This document shows, piece by piece, positions 26,879 to 36,925 of a stretch of 45,047 nt of DNA; the stretch's first letter is position 1; each line of letters starts with the position of its first letter. The stretch spans positions 1-45,047 of the forward strand of contig NZ_LUFH02000048.1 in assembly GCF_001586785.1 (NCBI RefSeq), written 5' to 3'. The notes beneath the pieces were generated by a model. The model saw only the letters and a program-made list of their open reading frames with translations. It did no database searches and was not told the DNA's origin. A program made the translations under genes and the position numbers. The stretch is from Sphaerospermopsis aphanizomenoides BCCUSP55. Its GTDB lineage: Bacteria; Cyanobacteriota; Cyanobacteriia; Cyanobacteriales; Nostocaceae.

Positions 26879-28294
26879 TTAGATAACTGTGCTTACGGCA
26901 ACAGTATAAAGCTCACTAGTGCCTGTTCGCAAGATAGATCCATCAGTCGTAATGCTAGTCAATCCTGCTAACTCTAAAAATTGGAGTCCAGCAAAGTGAG
27001 GTGAAGCCATTGAAGTTCCACTAATGGTCTTATAACCACCATCATTCCATGTCGAGAGTATATTGACTCCAGGTTGAGCATAGTCTACCAAATCGCCTGG
27101 TAGTCCGTAATTAGAGAAGCTTGCCCAAGCATCACTGCTATTGAAGGCCGCAATGGCATAGATATCATCTTGGTTTTGCGAGGCACTGGCAGGAGAAGTA
27201 TTACCAGCATAGACGCTTTCATTACCCGCAGCCACTACAAACTTCAGGTTATCTCCTGCGGCACCAATTAAAGCATCGTTGAGGGCTTTGCTGTAAGATC
27301 CACCAAGGCTGAGGTTAGCTACACCTTTGATGTCGTTATTAGGATCAGCATCACTATTGAGGGTATTTACCACGTTTTTAACGTGATTTATACCAGCGAT
27401 GATGCCGCTATAACGACCAGAACCATTTGAATTTAATACCTTGATAGGTACGACTGTGGCCCCAGCGGCTACACCAATGACTCCGAAAGAGTTGTCAACA
27501 GCACCAATTGTTCCAGCTACGTGAGTTCCATGACCGTTGAGGTCATCAAGAGTGCGACTATCTTGACCTCTTTTGAAGGCGTTGAAACCATAGGTTGTGT
27601 CAATATTCAGATCTGTGTGTTGTAGGTCAATACCTGTATCTAGGACGAAGGCGTAAACATTACTGATATTACTAGCATTAATGCCACCATTCACACGGTC
27701 GATACCCCAAGGAGTTTGTTGTGTGCTGGTAGCGGATATACTATTGTTGACTGTTTGGCTACTGCTATCAAAGCCGTCAATTAAGGAAACAGGACGGTCT
27801 TCTTCAATGTAAGCAATGTTGGGATTATTCCTGAGAGCGGCGATCGCTGCTTCTGGTATTTCTACAGCGAAACCCTTCAAAACACTTTCATAAATATGGG
27901 TGATATTACCACCAATTCCTGAAGCTACTCGCAAAGCTTCAGCGTTGACGTTAACAACATTTTTATTGAAAACGACGATATAAGACTTCAGATCATTGAG
28001 CTTTTGTTCTGTGTAGTTTTCTTTGATGGACTCAACATACCCAACAATACTTTTTAAGCTCAAGCTGTTCTCATTAGCAGAAGTTGAGTCGGACTTATGA
28101 TCACTAAAATTTGCACCTTCCCAATTTATACCAAGGAAAACACTATTGTTTTGATTGTTGTCCAGAGAAGAATTATTAATACTCAGGTTATCAAAATTTC
28201 TCGCATTTCTAGCTACAACATCTTCAGGCTGTAAGAGTGATTCAAGGTCGTAGAGTTTGATATTACCCTTTGTGTCAGACTTGGGAGTGTTCAT
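26879..28294 (-). CDS. Subtilisin-like serine protease (S8) with I9 propeptide
   Basis: 471 residues. An unusual N-terminal region of about 100 residues (MNTPKSDTKGNIKLYDLES, Asn/Ser-rich) has no signal peptide. It is followed by an inhibitor-I9 propeptide (SYIVVFNKNVVNVNAEALRV, ending NNPNIAYIEEDRPVSL) and the S8 domain with Asp near 219 (VLDTGIDLQHTDL), His near 258 (GHGTHVAGTIG) and Ser near 428 (SGTSMASPHFAG). The triad is complete. The I9 segment is expected to be removed autocatalytically. With no export signal it may act inside the cell or leave by a type I route. Confidence 0.9.
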   Translation of the reverse strand: MNTPKSDTKGNIKLYDLESLLQPEDVVARNARNFDNLSINNSSLDNNQNNSVFLGINWEGANFSDHKSDSTSANENSLSLKSIVGYVESIKENYTEQKLNDLKSYIVVFNKNVVNVNAEALRVASGIGGNITHIYESVLKGFAVEIPEAAIAALRNNPNIAYIEEDRPVSLIDGFDSSSQTVNNSISATSTQQTPWGIDRVNGGINASNISNVYAFVLDTGIDLQHTDLNIDTTYGFNAFKRGQDSRTLDDLNGHGTHVAGTIGAVDNSFGVIGVAAGATVVPIKVLNSNGSGRYSGIIAGINHVKNVVNTLNSDADPNNDIKGVANLSLGGSYSKALNDALIGAAGDNLKFVVAAGNESVYAGNTSPASASQNQDDIYAIAAFNSSDAWASFSNYGLPGDLVDYAQPGVNILSTWNDGGYKTISGTSMASPHFAGLQFLELAGLTSITTDGSILRTGTSELYTVAVSTVI

Positions 28295-28468
28295 GAGGTT
28301 TTGATTTACTTTCTTTTAACAAGATATGTAATTATTACTATCTTGTTATAAGAAATACCATATTTGTAGTTTGATTTAATACTCTTCATTAAAAATTCAT
28401 GATTTGCTGAGGGTGATCTTTATACTGTGCTGCTACTTTTTTAGAAACTGTCAGAGACTAAAAAATGC

Positions 28469-28514
28469 GACAAAAAAAGGTTCTGTCTCTGATATCACCC
28501 AAAGCAGAACCTTT
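28469..28514 (-). terminator. Terminator of the leucyl aminopeptidase gene
   Basis: AAAGGTTCTG (28476-28485) pairs exactly with CAGAACCTTT (28505-28514). On the - strand the stem runs into TTTTTTTGTCGCA. It lies 39 bases beyond the aminopeptidase stop. A second small hairpin (TTCCCCT/AGGGGAA, about 28523-28543) lies in between. Confidence 0.85.
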
Positions 28515-28552
28515 CATCATTCATTCCCCTGCAAAGTAGGGGAAAAAGAAAA

Positions 28553-30025
28553 TTAACTCAGTACCCAATTAACCAAAGTTCTGACACCAAAACCAGTTGC
28601 ACCTGCACCGTTGTAGCCGTTTTCTTTATCTGTCCACACTGGCCCTGCCACATCTAAGTGCGCCCAAGGGGTTTCCTTGACAAACTGCTTTAGAAACAAA
28701 GCCGCAGTAATAGAACCACCATAGCGGGGTCCGGTATTTTTCATGTCAGCAATACCTGATTTCAGCCCGTCAAAATATTTGTCTTCCATCGGCATCCGCC
28801 AAATTTTTTCACCTGCTGTTTCCGAAGCCGTTTGCAGTTGGGAAGCTATGGCATCATCTTGAGTAAACAACCCGGCGATATCCTCGCCCAAAGCCACTAC
28901 ACAAGCACCTGTGAGGGTAGCCAAATCAACGATCGCATCTACGCCCAATTTATCAGCATAAACTAAAGCATCAGCCAAGGTTAAACGCCCTTCAGCATCG
29001 GTGTTGTTGACTTCGATTGTTTTGCCATTTGACGCGGTTAAGATGTCTCCTGGGCGCATAGCACGACCGCTAATCATGTTTTCGGTAACGGCTGATATAA
29101 AGTGAACCTCTACATCTGGTTTTAGCTGACCAATAGCCTTTGCAGCGCCGAGAGTGGCCGCAGCACCACCCATGTCAATTTTCATGGTTTCAATCCCGCT
29201 ACCAACCCCTTTAATATTCAAACCACCGGAGTCAAAGGTTAAACCTTTACCAATAATGGCGAGTTTGCGTCTGGGTGTGGTGGCTGGTTTGTAGGTGAGG
29301 TGAATAAATTTAGGTGGTAAGTCAGATGCTTGGGCGACTCCTAAAAATGCACCCATGCCTAATTTTTCACAATCTTCTTTTTCCAGGATTTGCAGTTGTA
29401 ACCCGTGTTCGTTAGCTATAGCTTCGGCGGTTTCTGCCATAGTTATAGGTGTAACGGCATTAGCTGGGGCTGCTACTAACTGTCTAGCCAAAATTACACC
29501 GGCAACAATTTGTTCCACACGGCTAATAGCGGCTTCTTGTCCCGCTAACCCTAGTAAATCAATAGTTTCGATTTGCGGATTTTTATCTTCTGGTTCAGAT
29601 TTAAAGCGAGTATCTTGGTAAAGTGCTAATTGTATGCCTTCTGCGATCGCTTCGGCTGTAGCGGCTGGGTCATTGTTCCAGACTGGTAAACTGATGCCCA
29701 GAGTTTTGGTTTTTTGCTTTTTAGCAGTTCGAGCGATAGTGGCCGCAGCACGGCGTAAAGTTTCTAATTTCAGCGCCTCTGGTTTACCTAAACCAACGAA
29801 AATCACCTTCCGCACTGGATGAGTAGCACCTACCCGGATGACGACGGTGCTGTTTGGCTTACCTGTAAATTCTTCTTCAGCAATTATTTCTTTTAAGATT
29901 CCGGCGCTTTTCTCGTTTAGAGTTGCTAAATCGCCTGTTAACTCTACTGCATCTTCAAATAAACCAACTGCTAAAGTATCACCACTCCAGTCTAATAAAG
30001 CCTTGTCACTAGGTTGAATCGTCAT
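28553..30025 (-). CDS. pepA: Leucyl aminopeptidase (M17)
   Basis: About 490 residues, family-normal length. The C-terminal catalytic domain (about 170-490) has the metal and active-site segments [28 protein letters not shown]-type region (here [14 protein letters not shown]) and the M17 signature [14 protein letters not shown]. The N-terminal macro-like domain is present. It removes N-terminal residues from peptides in the cytosol and needs two metal ions; E. coli PepA also binds DNA. The ATG at 30025 is preferred over an upstream start at 30052, which would add MEGLQNITK without a better ribosome site. Confidence 0.92.
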   Translation of the reverse strand: MTIQPSDKALLDWSGDTLAVGLFEDAVELTGDLATLNEKSAGILKEIIAEEEFTGKPNSTVVIRVGATHPVRKVIFVGLGKPEALKLETLRRAAATIARTAKKQKTKTLGISLPVWNNDPAATAEAIAEGIQLALYQDTRFKSEPEDKNPQIETIDLLGLAGQEAAISRVEQIVAGVILARQLVAAPANAVTPITMAETAEAIANEHGLQLQILEKEDCEKLGMGAFLGVAQASDLPPKFIHLTYKPATTPRRKLAIIGKGLTFDSGGLNIKGVGSGIETMKIDMGGAAATLGAAKAIGQLKPDVEVHFISAVTENMISGRAMRPGDILTASNGKTIEVNNTDAEGRLTLADALVYADKLGVDAIVDLATLTGACVVALGEDIAGLFTQDDAIASQLQTASETAGEKIWRMPMEDKYFDGLKSGIADMKNTGPRYGGSITAALFLKQFVKETPWAHLDVAGPVWTDKENGYNGAGATGFGVRTLVNWVLS

Positions 30026-30198
30026 TTTTGTAATGTTCTGTAAACCTTCCATCTTGTCCCAGTATTGCTCAAAATTTCCGGTATGTGGGGACTGCTGTTA
30101 AGATAATCCCTATTAGGGCTAGTAACTGAATCAAAATATCTACCTAAATCAACTCATATCTGATTAAATAGGAAGCTATCATGAGGATATGAGTAAGT

Positions 30199-30637
30199 TT
30201 AAACAATTTTTTGTGTGCTACTTTGTCTTTCTCGGCTAAACATCTGCGCGAAATCATCTATCTTTAAAGTTCCATCTGCTGTTAGCACAAAGGTATTTTC
30301 TCGATCTGCACCAAATTGACCGTGAGTGGCTAGGTGTACTATGTCAAATTTATCAGCATTTAGCTGTTGATTAAATATTTTACGAGTAAATTGTTGTTCA
30401 GCAATCCAATTAACAGTTACCCCTGGATTCTTAATTTCTTTGACTTCTGAATTTTATTTGTTCAGAAATTTTGAAACTTATGTTTAAATTTGCTTCTGCC
30501 TGTTTGATATCACCAGCAATCAAAAGCGCATCACCAAAACTGCGAAAACTAATTGCTTTGGTGAGAGAGTCTGGTTGTTTTTCTAGAGTAGTTGTCAATT
30601 TTTGCAGAGTAGAAATTGCTCGTTGATATAGTCCCAA
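30199..30637 (-). pseudogene. Decayed TPR-CHAT domain gene
   Basis: Two coding remnants in different frames. Bases 30431-30637 encode a TPR piece (LYQRAISTLQKLTTTLEKQP, then LTKAISFRSFGDALLIAGD and QAEANLN). From about 30460 to the TAA at 30199, a second frame encodes KNPGVTVNWIAEQQFTRKIF, KFDIVHLATHGQFGADREN and TFVLTADGTLKIDDFAQMF, the caspase-like CHAT domain with its His-Gly. The frames meet at AAAATTCAGAAG, and a large middle part is missing. A stop codon precedes the TPR piece. CHAT proteins are proteases, often with TPR sensors, and are used in signalling and phage defence. This copy is dead: truncated at both ends and frameshifted. Confidence 0.8.
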
Positions 30638-31178
30638 AGCCTTTAATTACACTCAGTCGTCACAGATAACTTCTGTGCGTAAGTCCTGATTTGTACAGAT
30701 AAATTGTAAATTATTCATAAGCAATTTGAGTCTGATTTTAGTAAGATTACGTAAATAAACCGATTGGTATATTTCCAGTATTTACCCTATGTTTGGAATA
30801 AACACATTTTGCGTAACTCAAGCTTTTTGTAGTAGGAATACCTTGTAATTTCGAGTAAGTAAAGGGTTTGGGTTGGTCTTCTTGTTGGCTGGCATATTTA
30901 AAGTTTATTTCTAATATTCCGTGGTTTTACGGAATAAGTCAAGATGTTTTATTTAATGTTTTGTATTAATTGTTTGCATTTATTAAGGAAAGTTATTTTT
31001 GATCACATAAGAACTCACATGATTAAGTTCTACACAACTTGTAATTAAGCTTTTATGTGATTATGATGTTAGCAGGGTATATTACTTGATACATCAAATA
31101 ATGAAACTGATGTTAATAAACATTTATAGTCAAGTATTTTAATATCACATCCCATTCTAATTAATTAGTTTATTCAGT
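30638..31178. other. Spacer upstream of the helicase-ATPase unit
   Basis: About 540 bases with no gene seen. AT-rich; presumably contains the promoter of the following two-gene unit. No repeats of the heptamer classes occur here, unlike most spacers in the window. Confidence 0.5.
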
Positions 31179-34157
31179 ATGTCCCTACCCGACTACATAG
31201 ACAATCAAACATACACCTTAAAAGCCGTCCTTGACACAATTATTCAGGATGAAAAACAACTTACCCTGGACATCGCTACCGGCTTTTTCCGCATCGAGGC
31301 ATGGATAAACTTAGAAAATGCCATGAACCAACTTACCAGTTTACGTTTATTGATTGGACGTGATCCTGCTATTAGACCAGCAATAAGCGATCGCATAGAC
31401 TTGATCGATTATTTTAAGAAAAACATCCAAGATGAGGTAGATGGTAAACCACTAAATTCTAAATATCAGGATCAAATAGAAAGAATCATAGCCTATTTGC
31501 AAAAAGATAATGTACAAGTCAGACTATTTGGCGTACATGGAGAAAAAGATCAATTCCTTCATGCTAAAGCCTATATTTTTGATAATTATAGTATTGTCGG
31601 ATCATCAAATTTCACTCCAGCAGGTTTAGGAGTGAGGGAAAATACAGAGTTAAATATTGTCAATAAAATAGGTGCAGTAGCTCACGATCTCAGACATAAT
31701 TGGTTTGAAAAATTATGGAATGATCCTAGTGTTGATATTGATTATAAGGCCAAGTTAATTGATGCTCTCAATGCCTCCAAATTTGGTAGTAAAGCCTATA
31801 CACCCTATCAGATATTCCTCAAAGTCCTATACGAACTATTTAAAGATGAAACCATTATTAATGATATTGGTACAACCTTAGAATTAGCAAGTTTTCAGCA
31901 AGAGGGCTTTCAAAGAGCAGTCAAACTAATTGAAAGACATCGAGGTTGTATCATTGCTGATGCGGTGGGATTAGGTAAAACATTTATTGGTTTACGGTTA
32001 TTGGAATATTACCTCATGAAAGAACGTAAAATAGGTAAAATTCCTCGTGCATTAGTAATTTGTCCAGCACAATTGCGAGATTTAGTGTGGCTTAAAAAAC
32101 TAGATGAATTTGATATTAAAGCTGATGTTGTTTCCCATGAAGAAATTAGTCGTCAAAACTTTGATATTCACAAATATAGCCGTTATGATATTGTGGTCGT
32201 AGATGAAGCTCATAACTTTCGTAATAGTGCCACTAATCGCTATCGCAATTTATTAAAATTAGTTAGTAGTGGTAAACGTCATAAAAGATTAGCTTTATTA
32301 ACAGCTACGCCTATTAATAATAGTATCTTTGACCTCTATCACCAAATTTTATTATTAACTCGTGGTAGTGAAAATTACTATTATCGGGAATGTGGTATTT
32401 ACAACCTGAAAACCCATTTTAAATCATTAGCTAAAGGTGAAAAAACCAATAGTGATCTTCTATTTGAAACTGTAGTTAGACGCAGCAGACAAGACGTAAT
32501 TAAAAGACAAGCAGCAGGAGAAGAAATTCGTATTAATGGTAAATTAATCAAGTTTCCTCAACGTCAATTAGAACAATTTACCTACAATTTTGAAGAGAGT
32601 TTTGCTGGACTGTATTCTGGTATTGCTAATCAAATTGATAATTTGACATTACCACCTTATAATCTCCAACGTTTTAAAAAGAAAAAGCAAAAACAAGATG
32701 AATACGAAATTAAACGTAATGATGCTTTAGTTGCTCTGCAAAAAACTTTATACTTAAAACGATTTGAAAGTTCAATAATTGCTTTTAAACGCAGTATTAT
32801 CAATCAACAAGAATTTCAAAATAAGTTTTATCAAATTCTGACTCAAAAAGGTAAATTACTGGATAGTAAAAGCTTCCGTAAATTAGTATTAGCATGGGAA
32901 GATGAAGAAGAAGCTAAAACAGTTGATTATATTATTGAATCTTTGGAGGAAGTTAACACTAAAGACTATGACATCAATCAATTAGAACATCAAATTAAAG
33001 TTGATTTAGCAATCATCAATAATATTCTTAGCATTTTAAATAAAATTGAAGAATCAGCTATAGTTAACCAAGATTATGACCAGAAACTAATAGCATTTAA
33101 ACATCTTGTTAAGACTCAATTATCAGGTAAAAAAATCTTGGTATTTAGCTATTTCAAAGACACAGCTAATTATTTATATGAACAACTGAAAAAAGATAAC
33201 GCTTGGTTATCAGCAATCACAGTAAATGGTAAAACACCAGTGATTGAGATATTGACTGGTGATACTCCTGGTAAACAACGAGAGGAAAAAGTTAAACGTT
33301 TTTCACCTAAAGCTAATGCTGAAAATGCTCAGGAATTAACCACACTAAAACACAACCAAATTGATATTCTGATCTGCACAGACGTACTTTCAGAAGGTCA
33401 AAACCTGCAAGATGCTGGCGTATTAATTAACTATGATCTTCATTGGAATCCCGTGAGAATGATTCAAAGAGCAGGAAGAATTGACCGTTTAGGGACTGAC
33501 TATGATGAATTATTTATTTACAATTGCTTCCCAGAACAAGGTTTAGAAGACTTATTAGGATTAGTTAAAAGATTGCAGAAACGTATTGCTGATATTGACA
33601 ATGAGGTAGGTTTAGACGGTAGTGTATTAGGTGAAGCCATTTCTGAAAAATCCCTTGAAGAATTATACAGAATAAAAATGGCACAAACTGATGCTGATAA
33701 ACAGGCAATTTTAGAGGAATTAGAACTAGCTAGTGATTTAGTTTCATTAGATGAAATGAGATTACCATTACTGGAATTTTTACAGCAAGCTAGTAAAGAT
33801 ATCATTGAAGATATACCCTTTGGTATTCATAGCACATTAATTAAAAATATTACTTATTCTGATATAAATGAGGGTGGTATATTCCTAGCTTTTCGTGTTG
33901 GTGATCAACATTTCTGGCACTTTTACCCACGTATTCAAGGATCGATTTGTTTAGATAAAAGTAGACTAATTAGCGATAGACACACTATTTTTAAATGGCT
34001 AAAATGTGAAGCATCTGACTTTTTAAATCCTGACAATTTACCACCAGTTCCCTTGGAACAAGAAATCTTTAGTGTTTTACCCAAAGCAGTTAATAACTTA
34101 CTGACATTCTTCCAAAAACAGCAGACTGCTCAAATTATTAAACCAAAAATGACATGA
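31179..34157 (+). CDS. PLD-nuclease/SNF2-type helicase fusion protein
   Basis: 992 residues. The N-terminal phospholipase-D-like nuclease domain (about 1-190) has one HxK motif, FLHAKAYIFDNYSIVGSSNF (near 127-145). The SF2/SNF2 motor follows: DAVGLGKT (near 262), VVDEAHNFRN (near 343), TATPINNS (near 376), a long insertion with Lys-rich coiled coil (about 490-640), ICTDVLSEGQNLQDAG and RMIQRAGRIDRLG (near 765). A small C-terminal domain ends the protein. Such PLD-helicase fusions act on DNA in restriction-like and phage-defence systems. Its last codons overlap the ATPase gene by ATGA. Codon use is AT-rich, and GCGATCGC octamers are nearly absent compared with flanking core genes. Confidence 0.85.
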   Translation: MSLPDYIDNQTYTLKAVLDTIIQDEKQLTLDIATGFFRIEAWINLENAMNQLTSLRLLIGRDPAIRPAISDRIDLIDYFKKNIQDEVDGKPLNSKYQDQIERIIAYLQKDNVQVRLFGVHGEKDQFLHAKAYIFDNYSIVGSSNFTPAGLGVRENTELNIVNKIGAVAHDLRHNWFEKLWNDPSVDIDYKAKLIDALNASKFGSKAYTPYQIFLKVLYELFKDETIINDIGTTLELASFQQEGFQRAVKLIERHRGCIIADAVGLGKTFIGLRLLEYYLMKERKIGKIPRALVICPAQLRDLVWLKKLDEFDIKADVVSHEEISRQNFDIHKYSRYDIVVVDEAHNFRNSATNRYRNLLKLVSSGKRHKRLALLTATPINNSIFDLYHQILLLTRGSENYYYRECGIYNLKTHFKSLAKGEKTNSDLLFETVVRRSRQDVIKRQAAGEEIRINGKLIKFPQRQLEQFTYNFEESFAGLYSGIANQIDNLTLPPYNLQRFKKKKQKQDEYEIKRNDALVALQKTLYLKRFESSIIAFKRSIINQQEFQNKFYQILTQKGKLLDSKSFRKLVLAWEDEEEAKTVDYIIESLEEVNTKDYDINQLEHQIKVDLAIINNILSILNKIEESAIVNQDYDQKLIAFKHLVKTQLSGKKILVFSYFKDTANYLYEQLKKDNAWLSAITVNGKTPVIEILTGDTPGKQREEKVKRFSPKANAENAQELTTLKHNQIDILICTDVLSEGQNLQDAGVLINYDLHWNPVRMIQRAGRIDRLGTDYDELFIYNCFPEQGLEDLLGLVKRLQKRIADIDNEVGLDGSVLGEAISEKSLEELYRIKMAQTDADKQAILEELELASDLVSLDEMRLPLLEFLQQASKDIIEDIPFGIHSTLIKNITYSDINEGGIFLAFRVGDQHFWHFYPRIQGSICLDKSRLISDRHTIFKWLKCEASDFLNPDNLPPVPLEQEIFSVLPKAVNNLLTFFQKQQTAQIIKPKMT

Positions 34158-36862
34158 TTCTCGATATTTCTAAGAGCAGAAATATTGGACTACTGCATAT
34201 GCAACAAGTACCAGGCGCTCAAGCAAAACAAGCATCTGAAATGCTGGAATCTTGGTTGAAAACTAAGAATGCTCCGCAAGCAAATTCAGAAGAAGATATT
34301 CGTAAAATTCTGAGCAGTCTAGGTTTTAATATAGGAAATATCAATATCAAACAAAAAGATAATTACACTTGGATTGATATTACTACTAAACCAATTCAAG
34401 AGAAAAATAGTTGTCCTGTTCCCGCTTTTGGTTCAAAGGCAAACGGTAACTATCGTATTCTCTGTGTCTGGCATAGGCCATCAGAAGAAGAAATTCTCAA
34501 TGCTATTGGGGATACGTCTCATGGTTGCCCAGTTCTTGTGTTCCATTTTGGACGAATGACAGAAAAAAAACGCAGAGACTTAGCTCGTTTGAGTCGGGAG
34601 CGTCGCCGCACTTTTATTGTCATAGATGATATTGTTATGTTGTATCTGTGCGGAGAAAGAGGGGTACGTTTACCAATATTATTTGACTGTACCTTACCCT
34701 TCACTTTTTTAGAACCTTATACCACTACAGCAAGTGAGTTTGTTCCTGAGATGTTTTATGGGCGGGAACAAGAACGGCAATCCATAATTGACCCAATGGG
34801 ATCTTGTTTAATTTATGGAGGACGGCAATTAGGTAAAACAGTTTTACTGCGTTACGTTCAGAGAGATTTTAACGCTCTCAATCAGGAATATAGAGCAGGA
34901 TTTTTAGATATTAAACAAGTTGGAGCAGAAAAGCCACTAGATGAAATTTGGTCTTGTATTATTAGTAAATTGGAGGAAATGAATATCTTCGATGCCAAGC
35001 GGCGTAATCTTCCCAACTCCAAAACTTTACAGCAAATTAAAAGCTGGTTAGAACTGAACAACCAAAGACACATTTTACTGTTGTTGGATGAGGCAGATAA
35101 TTTTTTGGAAGCAGACAGCAAAGAAGGTTTTCCTCGATGCGATGAATTGAGAAGATTAATGTTGGAGACAAACCGACGTTTTAAAGTAGTTTTCGCTGGA
35201 TTACATAACGTGCTGCGAACCACAAAACAAGTCAACCATCCTTTGGCTCACTTTGGCACTCCCATTTGTATTGGACCATTGTTAAAGAATGGCGAAATGC
35301 GAGAAGCAAGAGCTTTAATTGAACGACCATTTGCCAGCGTAGGTTATCGCTTTGAATCTCCTGATTTGGTAACACGAATTCTCTCTCAAACTAACTATTA
35401 TCCCAGCCTCATACAGCTTTATTGTCAACAACTTCTCAAGCACGTTACCAACCCTGATGTTGCAAATTTCAATACTAAAGATAGTCCACCATATCTAATT
35501 ACTTCGCAGCAAGTTGATGATGCTTACAATAATCAAGACTTGCGTAAAGCTATCCTAGATCGATTTCTGTTGACTTTACAACTAGATCAGCGATACGCAG
35601 TAATTGCTTATGCCATTGCCTTCAGTTCTATCAACAGTGACAAAGGAATGGTAAAGGGATTTAATGTTTCTTGGATTAGAAATGAAGTGCTTACTTGGTG
35701 GTACGAAGGTTTCCAAGGTTTATCATTAGATGAAATTCAAGTTTTGCTAGAAGAAATGGAGGGATTAGGGGTTTTACGTAGAACTAATACAGGTGGTTTC
35801 ACCTTGAGAAGTCGCAATGTATTGTTGTTAATGGGAACTCAGGAGGAAATTGAAGCCACACTTTTACAACATCGGGAATTACCTCTAGAATATGAGCCTT
35901 CTAATTTTCGTTCAGTTATTGGTATCAAGGACAATTTTCAGCGCAGTCCCTTAACCGCCCAACAGGAATCAAAACTGTTATCTCCTGAAAATGGAGTCTC
36001 TATTATATCTGGAACTTTAGCAGCAGGACTTGAAGATTTAAACCCTTATTTAGAATCGGTTCTGAGTCAAAAAAAGGAATATTCCTATCATTATTGGGAG
36101 GATATTTTATCTCAAGAACATTTTTTTCAGCGTCTAAAAGAGCAAATAGATATAGATAAGCGACGCAAATATGATATAACCGTTATTGTTGTATCTGCAA
36201 TTTGCTCATGGAATCAGCATTGGGTTCAGGACGCAAGAAAGCAAGTTAGAAGGTTAACATCTCAAACTTCTTTTGTGCAGGTAGTTTTTGTGGCTAATCC
36301 TCAAAATTTGTGGCAATTATTAAACAATAAAAACACTGAGTCTAATGACCTGAATAGTCTAACTAATTTGACTTTAAAACCTTGGCATGATGTTACACTA
36401 CGACAATGGCTAGAAGATTGTAATTATCCGAGTGATAAAGAATCCCGTGCAAAAATTAGCGCCGTGACGGGAAATTGGCCAGCACTTATTTACAGCTTTT
36501 ATCACCATTCTCAATCTCATGTACACAAATGGGAACTTCATCTACAAGGATTAAAAGAATCGTTCAATGATTGGCAAGAAGCAAGAGAATTTATTACTGT
36601 ACAATTAGGAATTGACCGCTACGAACAAAAGAAGGTATTACGAGCTTTAGCTGATTGGTGTCAAACTCCTGAAGATAGCATTTCTACTGATGACTTAGTA
36701 GTTTATTTCGACAAAGATATTCAACCAGATATTGTGAGAAAAGTGTTGCTTTGGGCAGACTTACTAAATTTAGTAATTCCTGTACGTAAGAAACAAGAAC
36801 ATCAAGAATACTGGTGTATTGCACCAGTTGTTGGTCGGCTACTCAAAGCTATGGAAAATTAA
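34154..36862 (+). CDS. Large P-loop ATPase partner of the PLD-helicase
   Basis: 902 residues, start overlapping the helicase stop (ATGA). The N-terminal domain (about 1-195; LVFHFGRMTEKKRRDLARL, RRRTFIVIDDIVMLYLCG) is of no family I can name. An AAA/STAND-like ATPase follows (MFYGREQERQSI, Walker A IYGGRQLGKTVLLRY near 222, Walker B ILLLLDEADNF near 310), then winged-helix-like segments (LLEEMEGLGVLRRTNTGG near 540). The C-terminal third (about 600-902) is unassigned. Strict coupling to the helicase suggests a complex in which this protein senses or regulates. Defence is the likely theme, but the trigger is unknown. Confidence 0.75.
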   Translation: MILDISKSRNIGLLHMQQVPGAQAKQASEMLESWLKTKNAPQANSEEDIRKILSSLGFNIGNINIKQKDNYTWIDITTKPIQEKNSCPVPAFGSKANGNYRILCVWHRPSEEEILNAIGDTSHGCPVLVFHFGRMTEKKRRDLARLSRERRRTFIVIDDIVMLYLCGERGVRLPILFDCTLPFTFLEPYTTTASEFVPEMFYGREQERQSIIDPMGSCLIYGGRQLGKTVLLRYVQRDFNALNQEYRAGFLDIKQVGAEKPLDEIWSCIISKLEEMNIFDAKRRNLPNSKTLQQIKSWLELNNQRHILLLLDEADNFLEADSKEGFPRCDELRRLMLETNRRFKVVFAGLHNVLRTTKQVNHPLAHFGTPICIGPLLKNGEMREARALIERPFASVGYRFESPDLVTRILSQTNYYPSLIQLYCQQLLKHVTNPDVANFNTKDSPPYLITSQQVDDAYNNQDLRKAILDRFLLTLQLDQRYAVIAYAIAFSSINSDKGMVKGFNVSWIRNEVLTWWYEGFQGLSLDEIQVLLEEMEGLGVLRRTNTGGFTLRSRNVLLLMGTQEEIEATLLQHRELPLEYEPSNFRSVIGIKDNFQRSPLTAQQESKLLSPENGVSIISGTLAAGLEDLNPYLESVLSQKKEYSYHYWEDILSQEHFFQRLKEQIDIDKRRKYDITVIVVSAICSWNQHWVQDARKQVRRLTSQTSFVQVVFVANPQNLWQLLNNKNTESNDLNSLTNLTLKPWHDVTLRQWLEDCNYPSDKESRAKISAVTGNWPALIYSFYHHSQSHVHKWELHLQGLKESFNDWQEAREFITVQLGIDRYEQKKVLRALADWCQTPEDSISTDDLVVYFDKDIQPDIVRKVLLWADLLNLVIPVRKKQEHQEYWCIAPVVGRLLKAMEN

Positions 36863-36925
36863 TATCCATCAGCATTGATTTATTGATAAAGGCATTGAAC
36901 CCATGTCATTTATTATTTGTCTAAT

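Noticed and set aside
30431-30637. A small intact TPR protein
   Set aside because: The frame is preceded by a stop and followed by an out-of-frame CHAT domain, so it is part of a pseudogene.
31179-34157. Assignment of the PLD-helicase to DISARM
   Set aside because: DISARM has separate PLD and SNF2 genes plus a methyltransferase and DrmA/DrmB; none is present here.
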